Counted from the first letter of the stretch, positions 36,133 through 45,744 are shown. The stretch: 64,000 nucleotides of DNA from Methanosarcina sp. KYL-1 (GCF_024372725.1 NZ_VOUA01000006.1:92686-156685); one strand, 5' to 3'. The notes: generated from the sequence alone by a model not told the origin. Translations and numbers: made by a program.

Positions 36133-36306
36133 ATGTACTGTGACCAGTGCCCTGAAGTCTTAAGCGGAAAAGGCTGTACAAAAAACGGACCCTGCAAGAA
36201 GCATAGAGAAGAAGCCGCGAAGCTGGAAAGCAAGGGAAGTGCAGGAGAATTGGGTTTTTCAGCCCGGCTGAGGGGAATTATGGGTGTTTTCGGGAAAAAG
36301 CGTTAA
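36133..36306 (+). CDS. 57-residue mini-protein copying the Hcp N-terminal Fe-S motif
   Basis: [20 protein letters not shown] and CKKHREE carry cysteines at 3, 6, 15 and 21, the same spacing as the 4Fe-4S motif of Hcp encoded 1 kb downstream ([20 protein letters not shown]). The rest of Hcp is absent. It ends in a basic amphipathic stretch (LGFSARLRGIMGVFGKKR). GAGGT precedes the ATG, and the promoter shares its core and paired operators with hcp, so both are probably induced together. It could donate electrons or a cluster to Hcp, or act as a small redox sensor; neither is known. It is not a pseudogene of hcp, because it has its own stop, ribosome site and tail. Confidence 0.8.
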   Translation: MYCDQCPEVLSGKGCTKNGPCKKHREEAAKLESKGSAGELGFSARLRGIMGVFGKKR

Positions 36307-37085
36307 CATATTAACCGAATTCAACGAAATTCCGATTACCGTAAAATCTTTTTTGATTTATATTTCAGGTACCGACGCTCTCACCGGTCGCTTGCGACCG
36401 GCCTTTTCCGTAAAGTGCATTTGAATGACCAAAAAGAGACTCCAGAAAACTGAAATATTTAAGCGGATAAGTGGAAACAAAAAAGAAATGCCGTACAAAT
36501 TAAAGTTGTGTTTTAATACTAAATGGGCAATTTGATGACTGGTGAAGTACAACTTTATGACTAAAAAGTATATTTGCATGACTGAATACGTACAACCGTA
36601 TAACCAAAAAGGGCAGTCAGATGACTGAAAGAAATGATCGGAAAAATGGTATTGCAGAAATCTTTTCTCAGATGTAATTTTCCGTGAAGTACTATGTCAA
36701 ATCAAAGTAATGTCAAATCAAAGTAATGTCAAATCAAAGTAATGTCAAATCAAAGTAATGTCAAATCAAAGTAATGTCAAATCAAAGTAATGCAAATCAA
36801 AGTAATGTCAAATCAGAGTGCAGAGCTCCGCAATCATTTTATTTTGCAATCACTTCTTTTCAGTCCTTTTCAGTCTTTGTGGAAAACGCCTCTTGCTTCG
36901 CAAGAGGTGAGCGCCCCGGGAACTATATGAAGATCACGAATTGACTTGAAATCTCCTCTTTTTTCTGTTTAGCTCCTGCATTACTTCCATAATTTTTCCT
37001 CTCCACTCCCACAACTTTTCCTCTTCCTGCCGTCTGCAAGTCTGAAATTTTCTTTCCGGTATCTGCTTTGATACTGATACCTTTT
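36307..37085. other. Gap with hairpin repeat (36367-36409) and degenerate repeats
   Basis: The perfect hairpin CCGGTCGC-TT-GCGACCGG (36384-36401) followed by CTTTT may terminate the mini-Hcp gene. The same 40-bp segment is found at 44300-44345. From 36415 to 36640 there are loosely repeated ATGACTAAAAAG-like blocks (CATTTGAATGACCAAAAA, TTTGATGACT, GCATGACTGAATACG). A perfect hairpin CCTCTTGC/GCAAGAGG lies at 36889-36907. No gene seen. Confidence 0.6.
36695..36818 (+). repeat. 16-bp tandem repeat, eight copies
   Basis: The unit TGTCAAATCAAAGTAA is perfectly repeated six times, then one copy lacks a base and the last is partial. Confidence 0.92.
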
Positions 37086-37145
37086 TTGAAACTGTTTGCT
37101 ATATATGAGTTGGTATCATATAGAAACTAGTATCCTAAAGATACC
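37086..37145 (+). promoter_or_regulatory. hcp promoter with paired GTATC-N5-GATAC operators
   Basis: TTTTGAAACTGTTTG and the TATA box TATATATG (37100-37107) match the mini-Hcp promoter. Operator-like GTATCATATAGAAAC (37113-37127, one mismatch) is followed 17 bp on by the perfect GTATCCTAAAGATAC (37130-37144). The mini-Hcp promoter has the same 17-bp spacing. Confidence 0.75.
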
Positions 37146-37274
37146 GGCATTTTAGAAGATACTACATTTTACTGTGTCTGACATTGACGGAAAATCTCGG
37201 AAAAGACCTTGAGTACATCGGAAAGAAGGGAAAATCGGAATAACACTGCATAAAAGGATTTGAGGTGGAAAAAC

Positions 37275-39119
37275 ATGTTCTGTAACCAGTGCGAGGAAGC
37301 TTTAAACGGAAAAGGTTGTACGAAAAACGGCGTATGCGGAAAGAAGGGAGAGGTTGCCGACCTCCAGGACGACCTGATCTACGTCCTTAAAAGCATTTCA
37401 TATTATAACCTGAAGGCAAGGGCCTCAGGCCTCAACGAGGATGCGACGGACAGGTTTGTGCTTGACAGTTTCTTTGCCACGCTTACAAATACCAATTTTG
37501 ACCGGAAAGAAATCGAATCCCTTATAAAGAGAGGGTTCGAACTTCGGGAAGGCATTAAGGCAAAACTTCCGGCTGAGAAAGTGCCTGCGGGAAAGGACCT
37601 GCCTGCCGTGGCTGCAGTCACCCCGGAAAGCATAAAGGGAATGGATGTCGGGCTCCACTCCACTGAAGACGAGGACCTCCGCTCCCTCAGGGAACTGCTG
37701 GTTTACGGAATGAAAGGCCTGGCTGCCTATGCCCACCACGCATATATCCTCGGGTATAAGGATGAAGCTATCTTTGAGTTCATAGAAAAAGGGCTGGTTT
37801 CAACTGCAGACGACAGTGTGGGAGCAGAAGCCCTCCTTGGCCTGGTGCTGGAGTGCGGACAGAAAGGCGTCTCGGTCCTTGCCCTGCTTGATAAGGCAAA
37901 CACCGAAACTTACGGAAACCCGGAACCGACTGCAATCAACATTGGCGTAAGGGGAAGGCCCGGCATCCTGATCAGCGGGCACGACCTCCGGGACCTCGAA
38001 CAGCTCCTTGAGCAGACGAAGGGAAGCGGAATCGACGTCTATACCCACGGGGAGATGCTGCCTGCAAACGCATACCCGGCTTTCAAGAAATACGATAACT
38101 TCGCAGGCAACTACGGGAACGCCTGGTGGAAACAGAATGAGGAGTTCGAAAAGTTCAACGGCCCCGTCCTCATGACGACCAACTGCATAATCCCGCCGAA
38201 GGACTCCTACCTGGGCAGGATCTATACCACAGGGGTCGTGGGCTTTGAAGGGGTCACCCACATCTACGAAAAAGCAGACGGCACAAAGGACTTCTCCGCC
38301 CTCATCAAACAGGCAAAGGCCTGCAAACCCCCCGAGCAGCTGGAAAGCGGAACCGTCATCGGAGGCTTTGCCCACGAAGCAGCACTCTCGGTTGCGGACA
38401 AGATAATAGACGCCGTAAAGGGCGGACAGATCAGCAGGTTCATCGTGATGGCAGGCTGCGACGGCAGGCATAAAGAAAGGGCCTACTACACCGAGTTTGC
38501 AAAAGCCCTCCCGAAAGACACCGTGATCCTGACCGCCGGCTGTGCCAAATACCGTTACAACAAACTCGACTTCGGGGACATCGGCGGCATCCCGAGAGTG
38601 ATTGACGCCGGGCAGTGCAATGACTCGTATTCCCTTGTGGTCATCGCCCAGAAGCTTGCAGAAGCCTTCGGGCTTGAGGACATAAACGACCTCCCGGTCT
38701 CCTACAACATCGGCTGGTACGAACAAAAAGCCGTGCTTGTCCTGCTCGCCCTCCTGAGCCTCGGCGTAAAAAACATCACCCTCGGCCCGACCCTGCCAGC
38801 CTTTGTCTCCCCCAACGTCCTCAAAGTGCTGGTCGAAAACTTCAACATAAGGCCGAACACCACCGTCGAAGAAGACCTGAAGGTCCTGCTCCCCATGGCT
38901 CCTGCAGAAAAAAGCGAAGCTCCTGAAGAAAAACCTGCGGAAAAACCAAAAAACCCGCAGAACACCCAGAAGCCACAGGGTAACCAGAAGCCGCAGAACA
39001 ACCAGAAGAGCTCGCCGAATACGGAGAAGAAGCTGGAGAAAACTGTGGAAAAGCCGGAAACAAAAGCAAGGAAGTCCTGGCTCAGCAGCATACCGTTTAT
39101 TCGTAAATTCGTAAGGTAA
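37275..39119 (+). CDS. hcp: Hydroxylamine reductase (hybrid cluster protein) with extended C-terminal tail
   Basis: Reduces hydroxylamine or NO and protects against nitrosative stress. The N-terminal Fe-S cysteines are C3, C6, C15 and C21. Hybrid-cluster ligands lie in [30 protein letters not shown] and [10 protein letters not shown]. The start is ATG 37275, after GAGGTGG. The catalytic part is complete. About 70 extra residues follow, Pro/Lys/Gln/Asn-rich ([13 protein letters not shown]) and ending in the basic amphipathic stretch [15 protein letters not shown], which may bind membrane. This end resembles the C-terminus of the mini-Hcp. The T-rich stretch 39145-39185 likely terminates it. 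Confidence 0.93.
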   Translation: MFCNQCEEALNGKGCTKNGVCGKKGEVADLQDDLIYVLKSISYYNLKARASGLNEDATDRFVLDSFFATLTNTNFDRKEIESLIKRGFELREGIKAKLPAEKVPAGKDLPAVAAVTPESIKGMDVGLHSTEDEDLRSLRELLVYGMKGLAAYAHHAYILGYKDEAIFEFIEKGLVSTADDSVGAEALLGLVLECGQKGVSVLALLDKANTETYGNPEPTAINIGVRGRPGILISGHDLRDLEQLLEQTKGSGIDVYTHGEMLPANAYPAFKKYDNFAGNYGNAWWKQNEEFEKFNGPVLMTTNCIIPPKDSYLGRIYTTGVVGFEGVTHIYEKADGTKDFSALIKQAKACKPPEQLESGTVIGGFAHEAALSVADKIIDAVKGGQISRFIVMAGCDGRHKERAYYTEFAKALPKDTVILTAGCAKYRYNKLDFGDIGGIPRVIDAGQCNDSYSLVVIAQKLAEAFGLEDINDLPVSYNIGWYEQKAVLVLLALLSLGVKNITLGPTLPAFVSPNVLKVLVENFNIRPNTTVEEDLKVLLPMAPAEKSEAPEEKPAEKPKNPQNTQKPQGNQKPQNNQKSSPNTEKKLEKTVEKPETKARKSWLSSIPFIRKFVR

Positions 39120-39253
39120 GAGAATTAAAAACCTCTTACTCGACTATTTTTCTTTTTGAGCTTTGCTTTAAGTTTCCTATTTTTTAGTTCCCGATTTTTG
39201 AATTCCAGGTTTTTGAGTCTCCTTTTTTTGAGTTACCGGTTTTAACATTTTTA

Positions 39254-40207
39254 TCAGGGCCGGGCTGCAAGCTTTTCAGGCTGTTTTTCATATGAAGTAA
39301 GCTTGAAAGCCTCAATATCCCACTTCGCCCTTTTTGCCCCTGCCCGGTACACGCTTTCCAGGAAATCCAGCACCTTCTGCTCCGGATACTCAGCCTCCCT
39401 TATGCTGTTGTATATGAGAAGGGCAAGTCCTGCTTCAGGATTCCAAAAAGCTTCTTTCGGGCTAAGAGGCTCGTCCATAAGCCCATCGGGCTGAGGGGCC
39501 ACATAAGCGTAAAAAGCCGGTTCCCTTACGTTCTGGTCCCCTGCCCAGAACCCGAAACTGATAATCTCATGGGAAGAAGACTCGAATTCGACGGGATTTG
39601 CCCCTTCCCTCACAGGAGCCGGCCTGCCCGAAAAACGTGTCAATGCAAGATCGGCATGGTGCCAGAAAAAGTGCACTGGCGAGCTTTTACCGATAAACCG
39701 GCCCCTGAATGCCTGAAAGATAGGATCGACCCGGACAAGGATCTGCCAGAACCTGTTCACATACTCTTCATCATATGCCACATGGGTTTCATCCGTTGCA
39801 AACGGCTCTGTTATTCCGGGAATGTCATAAGGCACAGGCTTGATGCCTGTCACGATCCCCAGCTCGTTAAGGCTTGAAAATACGCGCTCGTAAAAACCAG
39901 AAACAGAAAGCCCCTTTAAAGGCACAATTCTTGAGTTTCCTTCACTCGTCTCTATCCTTAAAAGATGCCCTCTGTCCCTGAAATTAAATTCCATTTCGAA
40001 AATCCTGCCCCCGTAAGGAATCGGGCCTGTCGTAAGCCCGCGCACCGAGACATAAAAAGGCACATGCCACCAGTGGTTCATTTTCGGAAACAACCCGAGC
40101 CTTATTTTTCCCACTATCTGCAGGAACAGGTGCAGCGTGTTCTTCGTATCCTCCCACTCTTCAATGGGCAAAGGTGGAAATCGTGCACTTCGGACATTGC
40201 TATTCAT
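39254..40207 (-). CDS. DUF5996 family protein
   Basis: The block ...TLHLFLQIVGKIRLGLFPKMNHWWH near the N-terminus, PIPYGGRIFEMEFNF and VHFFWHHADLALTRFSGR identify the DUF5996 family, whose activity is unknown. The 317-residue length is normal. The start at 40207 is chosen because GAGGGGGAG lies eight bases upstream; the ATG at 40225 is part of that site. It is monocistronic. Confidence 0.85.
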   Translation of the reverse strand: MNSNVRSARFPPLPIEEWEDTKNTLHLFLQIVGKIRLGLFPKMNHWWHVPFYVSVRGLTTGPIPYGGRIFEMEFNFRDRGHLLRIETSEGNSRIVPLKGLSVSGFYERVFSSLNELGIVTGIKPVPYDIPGITEPFATDETHVAYDEEYVNRFWQILVRVDPIFQAFRGRFIGKSSPVHFFWHHADLALTRFSGRPAPVREGANPVEFESSSHEIISFGFWAGDQNVREPAFYAYVAPQPDGLMDEPLSPKEAFWNPEAGLALLIYNSIREAEYPEQKVLDFLESVYRAGAKRAKWDIEAFKLTSYEKQPEKLAARP

Positions 40208-40444
40208 AATAATACTCCCCCTCATTAAGATATGTAGCAGTCAAGTTTTGTAGCAGTCAAGTTTTCCAATGACCCCGGCTAAGATTATATTACTTCTATT
40301 ATATAAACAGGCTAATTTTCAGGGTTTTGAAATTTATATTAACTTATTTAGCCGGGGCCACCAGAGGAAACGCAAACAGCAAAAATACCTATTTATTGCT
40401 GGAGGTTCAATCTTCCTGCGGGAAGAAGCTCCGGGGTCTGGGCA

Positions 40445-41440
40445 TTGGGAGACGAGCAGGGCAACATCATCGAGGTTAGCAGCCTTGAGCACTTTTTTGG
40501 CGACGTTAAAGCCGTCGATAACATCAGTTTTACCGTGCGGGAAGGCGAGATCTTCTCCTTTCTCGGGCCGAACGGGGCAGGGAAGAGCACGGTAATCAAT
40601 ATCCTGACAACCCTCCTGAGGCTCCAGAAGGGGACTGCAAAGGTCGCAGGATATGATGTGGATAAAGAGCCCGAAAAGGTGAGGAAGTCCATAGGAATCG
40701 TCTTTCAGGAGCTGACCCTGGACCGGGACATGACCGCGGGGGAGACCCTGGAGTACCACGGCAGGCTCTATTCCATGCCAAAGGAGGAACGTAAGAGGCG
40801 GATCGACGAACTGCTCAGGCTGGTCCAGCTCGAGGGCAAAAGGGATACCCGGACAAAGTATCTCAGCGGCGGGATGAAGCGGAGGCTTGAGATCGCCAGG
40901 GGGCTTATGACCCGGCCGAAGGTGCTTTTCATGGACGAGCCGACAATCGGCCTCGACCCCCAGACCAGGATCAGGATCTGGGAATACGTGCGGGAAATCA
41001 ACCGGCAGGGGACCACCATCTTCCTGACGACCCACTACATGGACGAAGCCGACCAGCTCAGCGACAGGATCAGCATCATAGACAACGGGAAGATCATAAT
41101 CACAGGCAAGTCCTGGGAACTGAAAAACACGCTTGGCCAGGACCTTATCTACCTTGAGAGCAGCGACAACCGGGCGGCTGCGGAGCTGCTCGGCACTCTC
41201 GACAGCGTAAAAGGCATTACGGAAAAATCAAAGGGCATAGTTGTCATGATAAATGTGGACGGCACCCGCCTGCTGCCGAAAGTCATGGAACTGCTTGCCG
41301 CCGGCGGGATTTCGATTAAGACCGTAAACCTGAAAAAACCATCCATGGACGATGTTTTTGTCCACTATACCGGCCGGGAGTTCAGGGACGGAGGGGCAGA
41401 GAAGATTTCCGCTTCAATCTTAAGGGCAGGCAGGCGCTGA
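40445..41440 (+). CDS. ABC transporter ATP-binding protein (ABC-2 exporter)
   Basis: Walker A GPNGAGKST, Q-loop FQELTLD, signature LSGGMKRRLEIARG, Walker B VLFMDEPTIGLD and switch His (TTHYMDEAD) are all intact. The length of 331 residues, with a C-terminal extension, fits the daunorubicin-resistance (DrrA/CcmA) type. The start appears to be TTG 40445; there is no ATG near the family N-terminus (NIIEVSSLEHFFGD). The partner permease follows after a gap containing a 17-bp tandem repeat (GGCGCTGAAATCGAGAA-like, 41430-41490). Substrate unknown. Confidence 0.93.
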   Translation: MGDEQGNIIEVSSLEHFFGDVKAVDNISFTVREGEIFSFLGPNGAGKSTVINILTTLLRLQKGTAKVAGYDVDKEPEKVRKSIGIVFQELTLDRDMTAGETLEYHGRLYSMPKEERKRRIDELLRLVQLEGKRDTRTKYLSGGMKRRLEIARGLMTRPKVLFMDEPTIGLDPQTRIRIWEYVREINRQGTTIFLTTHYMDEADQLSDRISIIDNGKIIITGKSWELKNTLGQDLIYLESSDNRAAAELLGTLDSVKGITEKSKGIVVMINVDGTRLLPKVMELLAAGGISIKTVNLKKPSMDDVFVHYTGREFRDGGAEKISASILRAGRR

Positions 41441-41508
41441 AATCGGGAAGGCGTTGAATTCGAGAAGGCGCTGAAATCGAGAAAGGGTTGAAACGGGGGC
41501 AATAGATC

Positions 41509-42345
41509 ATGAACACGGGCTTTCTTACCATCTACTGGCGCGACATGCTAAGGTTTGTCAGGTTCAGGACCCTGCTTTTCGCTTCCCTTGTCCAGCCGGC
41601 GCTCTGGCTTGCTTTTTTCGGAATTGCAATGTCCAATAACTTCGACCGGCTGACTGCAACCCTCCCGGTCCTTCCTGATGTCAGGACTGTCAATTACCTG
41701 ACTTTCATAGGGGCGGGCGTAATTGCCATGACCACGCTCTTTACGAGCCTCTTCGGGGGGACCGTGCTGCTCTTTGACAAGAACTGGGGGCTTATGAGAG
41801 AGACCCTTTCAAGCCCGCTTCCGCGAATCCATATCATTATAGGGATCGGGCTTTCCGGCATGACCAAGTCCTTCATCCAGGCAACCGTTATCATGGGGTT
41901 CGGGCTCCTGCTCGGGGTCCGGTTTTTTGAAGGCTATGCTCCGATGCAGGTCCTTTTTTCACTGCTGGGGATAATGTTTTTTGTCGGGATATTTTCCCTC
42001 GGCTTCCTCTTCCTCTCGGCTGCAATAGCCATCAGCATGGAAAGTCCCGAAGGGATGCAGGCAGTAATCACACTCCTTACCATGCCCTTCTTTTTCACGA
42101 GCAACGCGCTTTATCCGGTGGACTCCTTCCCCCCCATTCTCCGGGCCCTGTCCACTATCAACCCCCTGACCCACCTTGTCAGCGGCATCAGGTATTTTGC
42201 GATAGGGAATGATTTCTCGGCAATCGGAATTCATTACGTGTATACCCCGAATGAGATTCTTGTTTCCTTTCTGGCCCTTCTGGGCTTTGCAGCTATCATG
42301 TTCCTTGCTGCAAGGTGGAGGTTTAGTAAGGTGACGGTAACCTGA
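41509..42345 (+). CDS. ABC-2 type permease
   Basis: Six TM segments in 278 residues; the ABC2_membrane family block SSPLPRIHIIIGIGLSG and the C-terminal region YPVDSFPPILRALSTINPLTHLVSGIRY are typical of DrrB-like exporters. With the upstream ATPase it forms a drug, lipid or polysaccharide exporter of unknown substrate. ATG 41509 is preceded by GGGGGCAA. Confidence 0.92.
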   Translation: MNTGFLTIYWRDMLRFVRFRTLLFASLVQPALWLAFFGIAMSNNFDRLTATLPVLPDVRTVNYLTFIGAGVIAMTTLFTSLFGGTVLLFDKNWGLMRETLSSPLPRIHIIIGIGLSGMTKSFIQATVIMGFGLLLGVRFFEGYAPMQVLFSLLGIMFFVGIFSLGFLFLSAAIAISMESPEGMQAVITLLTMPFFFTSNALYPVDSFPPILRALSTINPLTHLVSGIRYFAIGNDFSAIGIHYVYTPNEILVSFLALLGFAAIMFLAARWRFSKVTVT

Positions 42346-42472
42346 GTATTTAACCTGAGTATTATATGAAAGCATGAAAGTATGATAAATCCGGAAATAC
42401 TTAAAAAAATCTAGAAAAGTCGGAACCAATAGTCGGAAAAGTAGTTGGAAAAAGCACAGGGGAGTGGAAAGC

Positions 42473-42733
42473 ATGGCATGTGAACACAAAGATATGGTAA
42501 AGGTAAAAGACGTAAAACCGGGCTCAGTGGGCTGTGAAGAATGCTTAAAAAGCGGGGGCAGCTGGGTGCATCTGAGGATCTGCCTGACCTGCGGGCATGT
42601 GGGGTGCTGCAACCAGTCGAAGAATAAGCATGCAACAAAGCATTTCAAGGAGACCGGACACCCTATTATTCAATCCTTCCAGCCAGGAGAAGACTGGAAG
42701 TACTGCTATATCGACGGCGAGTATCTGGAATGA
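42473..42733 (+). CDS. Small ZnF-UBP domain protein
   Basis: The protein consists almost only of a UBP-type zinc finger: MACEHKD, CEECLKSGGSW, LRICLTCGHVGCCNQSKNKHATKHF and TGHPIIQSF supply the Cys/His ligands. In eukaryotes the fold binds the ubiquitin C-terminus; in archaea it may bind C-terminal Gly-Gly of SAMP-like modifiers, which is inference. The start at 42473 is favoured by GGGGAG upstream. Confidence 0.88.
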   Translation: MACEHKDMVKVKDVKPGSVGCEECLKSGGSWVHLRICLTCGHVGCCNQSKNKHATKHFKETGHPIIQSFQPGEDWKYCYIDGEYLE

Positions 42734-42806
42734 AATACCTTCTAATTCGGGTTGTTTCTCAGGTTGTTTCTTGAGTCGAGCCCGGTCCTCTGGAGTCCTC
42801 TGGAGT

Positions 42807-44108
42807 TTAGCTTGCCGGCCCTCTCGGTTTCAGTATCCGCTTTGAAAACTTCCTGTATACCCCTTCTACAATAAAGCAGCCTGCAATGATGCCTGCAAGT
42901 AAAACCAGGGTCCCCGGGGAGTGTCCCAGTTCATAGTATACCAGGACAGCAAAAAAGCCCGCACTGCTGAGCAAAGAAGCCCATATCAAAATGGGTTTTG
43001 CACGGGTTTCTTTGTACAGGTGCAGGTGGACAGCATTCACGGCTATGTATATTAGAAGCAAAGAGGCACTTGCCAGCATGCCTATGCGTTCCAGGTTCAG
43101 GAAATTTGCGCAGAGGATTACAAGGCCCGAAGTGATAAACAGGCCTTCGGTACTTCTTTTCCAGACCTTCCTTTCAAAGAACTCAGGAAGTTCCCCTTCC
43201 TTTGCAATAATATAACATGTGTTTGCCCCTCCGTAAAGCGAAGCATTGATCGCAGAAGCTGTAGAAAAAAGGGCAGCAAGCGCCATAATCCTGAAGCCTG
43301 CAGCTCCGAGGAATGGTTTTGCGGCTGCTGCAAGAGCATAATCCTTGCTCTGCCCGATCTCGGAAATTGAGAGGTTCCCGATAACTGCCAGGCTCACAAG
43401 CACGTAGATGCATATGACCATGACCACGCTCAGGTACAGGGCCCGGGGAAGGGTCTTTTCGGGATTTTCCATATCCTCAGCTGCATTGGTGATCAAACCG
43501 AAGCCCTGGTAAGCGAGAAAAACCATGCCTGCCCCGTAAAGGATCTTTGAAGGAGCCGGGAAATTCGAGAGGGCAAGGTTTCCCGGAGTTACGTAGAACA
43601 GCCCTGCAAGCCCGAAGAGGATGAGTATGCCAACCTTTATGGAAACAATAAAAAGCTCGGATTTGCCCACAGCCTTTGCCCCTATAAAGTTCACCCCGGT
43701 AAAAACAAGGATGATCCCCGTGGCAAAAACCGCATCCCATGCCTGCCCCGAACCTGCAGGCAAAAAGGTAACCGCATAAGAAGAAAACCCCCTGGCATAC
43801 AGGGCCAGCCCGAATATGTAGCCGACCCAGAGCAAAACATTCAGCCCCCCGCTAAGGATCCCGTCTCCGAACCCTCTTACCAGGAACTCGACCGGCCCCC
43901 CCGCCGAAGGGTACCTGGCCCCCAGTTTTGCATAGGAATAAGTGCTTAAAAGCGCAACCAGCCCCGCAATAACAAACGAGACGTACACGGCATTTCCCGA
44001 AATCTCCGCAGCCATCCCGAAGATAGAGAATATGCCAGCCCCCACCATTGCTCCCACCCCGATAGAAGTGGCAGCCCACAACCCCATCGACTTAGTTTCC
44101 TGCCCCAT
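42807..44108 (-). CDS. APC-family amino acid permease
   Basis: Twelve TM segments in 433 residues, with the first-helix signature SIGVGAMVGAGIFSIFGMA of the amino acid-polyamine-organocation family and the helix-6 block YGAGMVFLAYQGFGLITNAAEDMENPEKTLPRAL. Substrate cannot be assigned. The N-terminus is preceded by short repeats in the gap (GTGACAACTGTGTACCTGGTGATAA). Confidence 0.9.
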   Translation of the reverse strand: MGQETKSMGLWAATSIGVGAMVGAGIFSIFGMAAEISGNAVYVSFVIAGLVALLSTYSYAKLGARYPSAGGPVEFLVRGFGDGILSGGLNVLLWVGYIFGLALYARGFSSYAVTFLPAGSGQAWDAVFATGIILVFTGVNFIGAKAVGKSELFIVSIKVGILILFGLAGLFYVTPGNLALSNFPAPSKILYGAGMVFLAYQGFGLITNAAEDMENPEKTLPRALYLSVVMVICIYVLVSLAVIGNLSISEIGQSKDYALAAAAKPFLGAAGFRIMALAALFSTASAINASLYGGANTCYIIAKEGELPEFFERKVWKRSTEGLFITSGLVILCANFLNLERIGMLASASLLLIYIAVNAVHLHLYKETRAKPILIWASLLSSAGFFAVLVYYELGHSPGTLVLLAGIIAGCFIVEGVYRKFSKRILKPRGPAS

Positions 44109-44299
44109 CCGAAAAAGCCCCTCCGTGTACCCGGTGACAACTGTGTACCTGGTGATAATTGCCTTAAGAAACCCCGATTTCTCCGCTTCTTATTTTTATC
44201 CACCCTGGTCCAAATAACTTTGTGCTAACGCCCCGGAATCCGGAAAAAGTGCAATCCAATTGCTCAGTACCCCGAAAACCTTTTTTTGAGCCGGTTTTC

Positions 44300-44668
44300 A
44301 GGTATCGGCGTTCTCACCGGTCAGCTTGCTGACCGGCCTTTTCCAAAAATAACACTGAATATTGACCCACAAATTGTAACTGTTTGATTTCGAATCTGAT
44401 AGCAATAAGGTATTTGTTGGGTGAAAAGTGCATGCAAATAACTGAATTTAAAGTCATTTGAATGACCAAAAAATATATTCCAGTGACTGAAGAGAGATTC
44501 TGAAAAACAGGGATCTGGTTTGAAATCGATGTGTTGAGAAACTAATTGGTACTGAAATAACAGCGAATCGATAAAGAATTGAACCTGTCGAATTTCGATG
44601 TCTTTGTCCACTATTTTTTATGCAAAGGCCGGTCGTGCTTGCATGACCGGTGAGAGTAAGGGGTTCTG
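44300..44668. mobile_element. Inverted-repeat element with hairpin ends
   Basis: The left end TCTCACCGGTCAGC-TT-GCTGACCGGCC (hairpin 44317-44336) is mirrored by the right end GGCCGGTCGTGC...GCATGACCGGTGAGA (hairpin 44629-44650) in inverted orientation. The interior of about 290 bases has no ORF. A related end occurs at 36367-36409, and the block CATTTGAATGACCAAAAA is also shared. It fills most of the gap 44109-44742. Confidence 0.65.
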
Positions 44669-44742
44669 CAAACATCCGGACACTCTTGGAGGCCGACTAA
44701 CTGAATCAAAAAACGCCCAAATCTTTTGAGGTTTTAAATTAT

Positions 44743-45105
44743 TCACTCTATCTTCGAGTGCTCCACATATTCCAGAATCGACCCATCAGGATGCTTCACC
44801 GTCATATTCCTCCCCGTAGGAACCTCAGTCGGCCCCCGGATAATTTCCGCTCCCTTTTCTTCCAGAAAAGCCTTGAACTCATCAATCGAATCGACCAGCA
44901 GCGTAGCCTGTGTGGCTCTGAACGGCTTCAGGGCTTCCTCGGAGCCTGCTATCAGTAAAATGTTTCCTACCTGGGCAAGTTCCAGGCCTATCTGCGGGAT
45001 TTCGAAACGCATGCCTGCGGAGGTGCCGAGGAGCTCTTCATAGAATTCGAGGGTGGGGTTCAGGGAGGGGATGTAGAGGCGGGAGAGGGTTTGGAGGATT
45101 TTCAT
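44743..45105 (-). CDS. Glyoxalase/VOC family protein
   Basis: A 120-residue vicinal-oxygen-chelate domain with the paired beta-alpha-beta pattern: LYIPSLNPTLEFYEELLG at the start and MTVKHPDGSILEYVEH at the end, where the last Glu is a typical metal ligand. The start at 45105 follows a GTGAT ribosome site; GTG 45114 would lie inside that site. It is 111 bases downstream of the HAD gene on the same strand, so it may be the last gene of the viperin operon, but that is uncertain. Confidence 0.82.
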   Translation of the reverse strand: MKILQTLSRLYIPSLNPTLEFYEELLGTSAGMRFEIPQIGLELAQVGNILLIAGSEEALKPFRATQATLLVDSIDEFKAFLEEKGAEIIRGPTEVPTGRNMTVKHPDGSILEYVEHSKIE

Positions 45106-45216
45106 TTTGATCACTATATAGGGTCCTCGAAAAATGATCAGTTTTTAAGGGTTATTGACCCTTTATTTTTTCCAAGTTCGTATGAGTGGCTTCTTTCAAA
45201 AAAAGATAAGGGGTCC

Positions 45217-45744
45217 TTATTTAAGGATCCTGTTCAGTTTTTCGATTGTGTTTTCAGTTTTGGAATGCAAAATTCCAATTCCCCCGGCTTTTTCCCAGAG
45301 TCCTATGTTCTCGGAATTGTCATCTACGAGAATGCATTCTGGGCCTGCATACCGCTCTTTTTCGGCACGTCTGCAGATGATAGCTCTATCCGCAAAATCT
45401 TTTCCGATTTCTTTTACAAGCCATTTGTATTTTCCTTTCTTGCTGAATTCAACAACTTCTCCCCTTTTTGGATTTGGATGTGCGGACAGGACCCGTGTGT
45501 TATATTTCAACAGATAATTGCAAAGCTCCTTTCCATCTTTTTTCCAGGGCATTTCCGCCCAGAAAGGAATTCCCTGCTCTGCAATGATCCTCCAGAAGTT
45601 ATCTTTATCCGTACTGTGCATATTAAATAAACCATCAAAGACAGTGTTACATGCAAGATTGAAATCAGTAAGTACATTGTCCATATCAAGGAAAATACTG
45701 AAGTTTTTAGATGAATTCGAATCTCTTAAATTTATTTTAGGCAT
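45217..45744 (-). CDS. HAD-type 5'(3')-nucleotidase (NT5C-like)
   Basis: Motif I DMDNVLTDFN (D20, D22), motif II LSAHP, motif III Lys in KGKYKWL and motif IV LVDDNSENI mark a HAD phosphatase of the cytosolic pyrimidine nucleotidase type (PF06941-like), 175 residues. It would dephosphorylate nucleoside monophosphates. GAGGT lies before the ATG. It starts 31 bases after the end of the TPR-HEPN gene on the same strand, so it is likely the fifth gene of the viperin operon; a nucleotidase here could recycle or detoxify ddh-nucleotides (inference). Confidence 0.82.
   Translation of the reverse strand: MPKINLRDSNSSKNFSIFLDMDNVLTDFNLACNTVFDGLFNMHSTDKDNFWRIIAEQGIPFWAEMPWKKDGKELCNYLLKYNTRVLSAHPNPKRGEVVEFSKKGKYKWLVKEIGKDFADRAIICRRAEKERYAGPECILVDDNSENIGLWEKAGGIGILHSKTENTIEKLNRILK

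Noticed and set aside
36301..36403. Mini-Hcp as the broken 5' end of a second hcp gene
   Set aside because: The frame closes with its own tail and stop, and no Hcp-like sequence follows in any frame.
35695..36818. Repeat arrays that could be taken for CRISPR
   Set aside because: The 16-bp units abut without spacers, and no cas genes are near.
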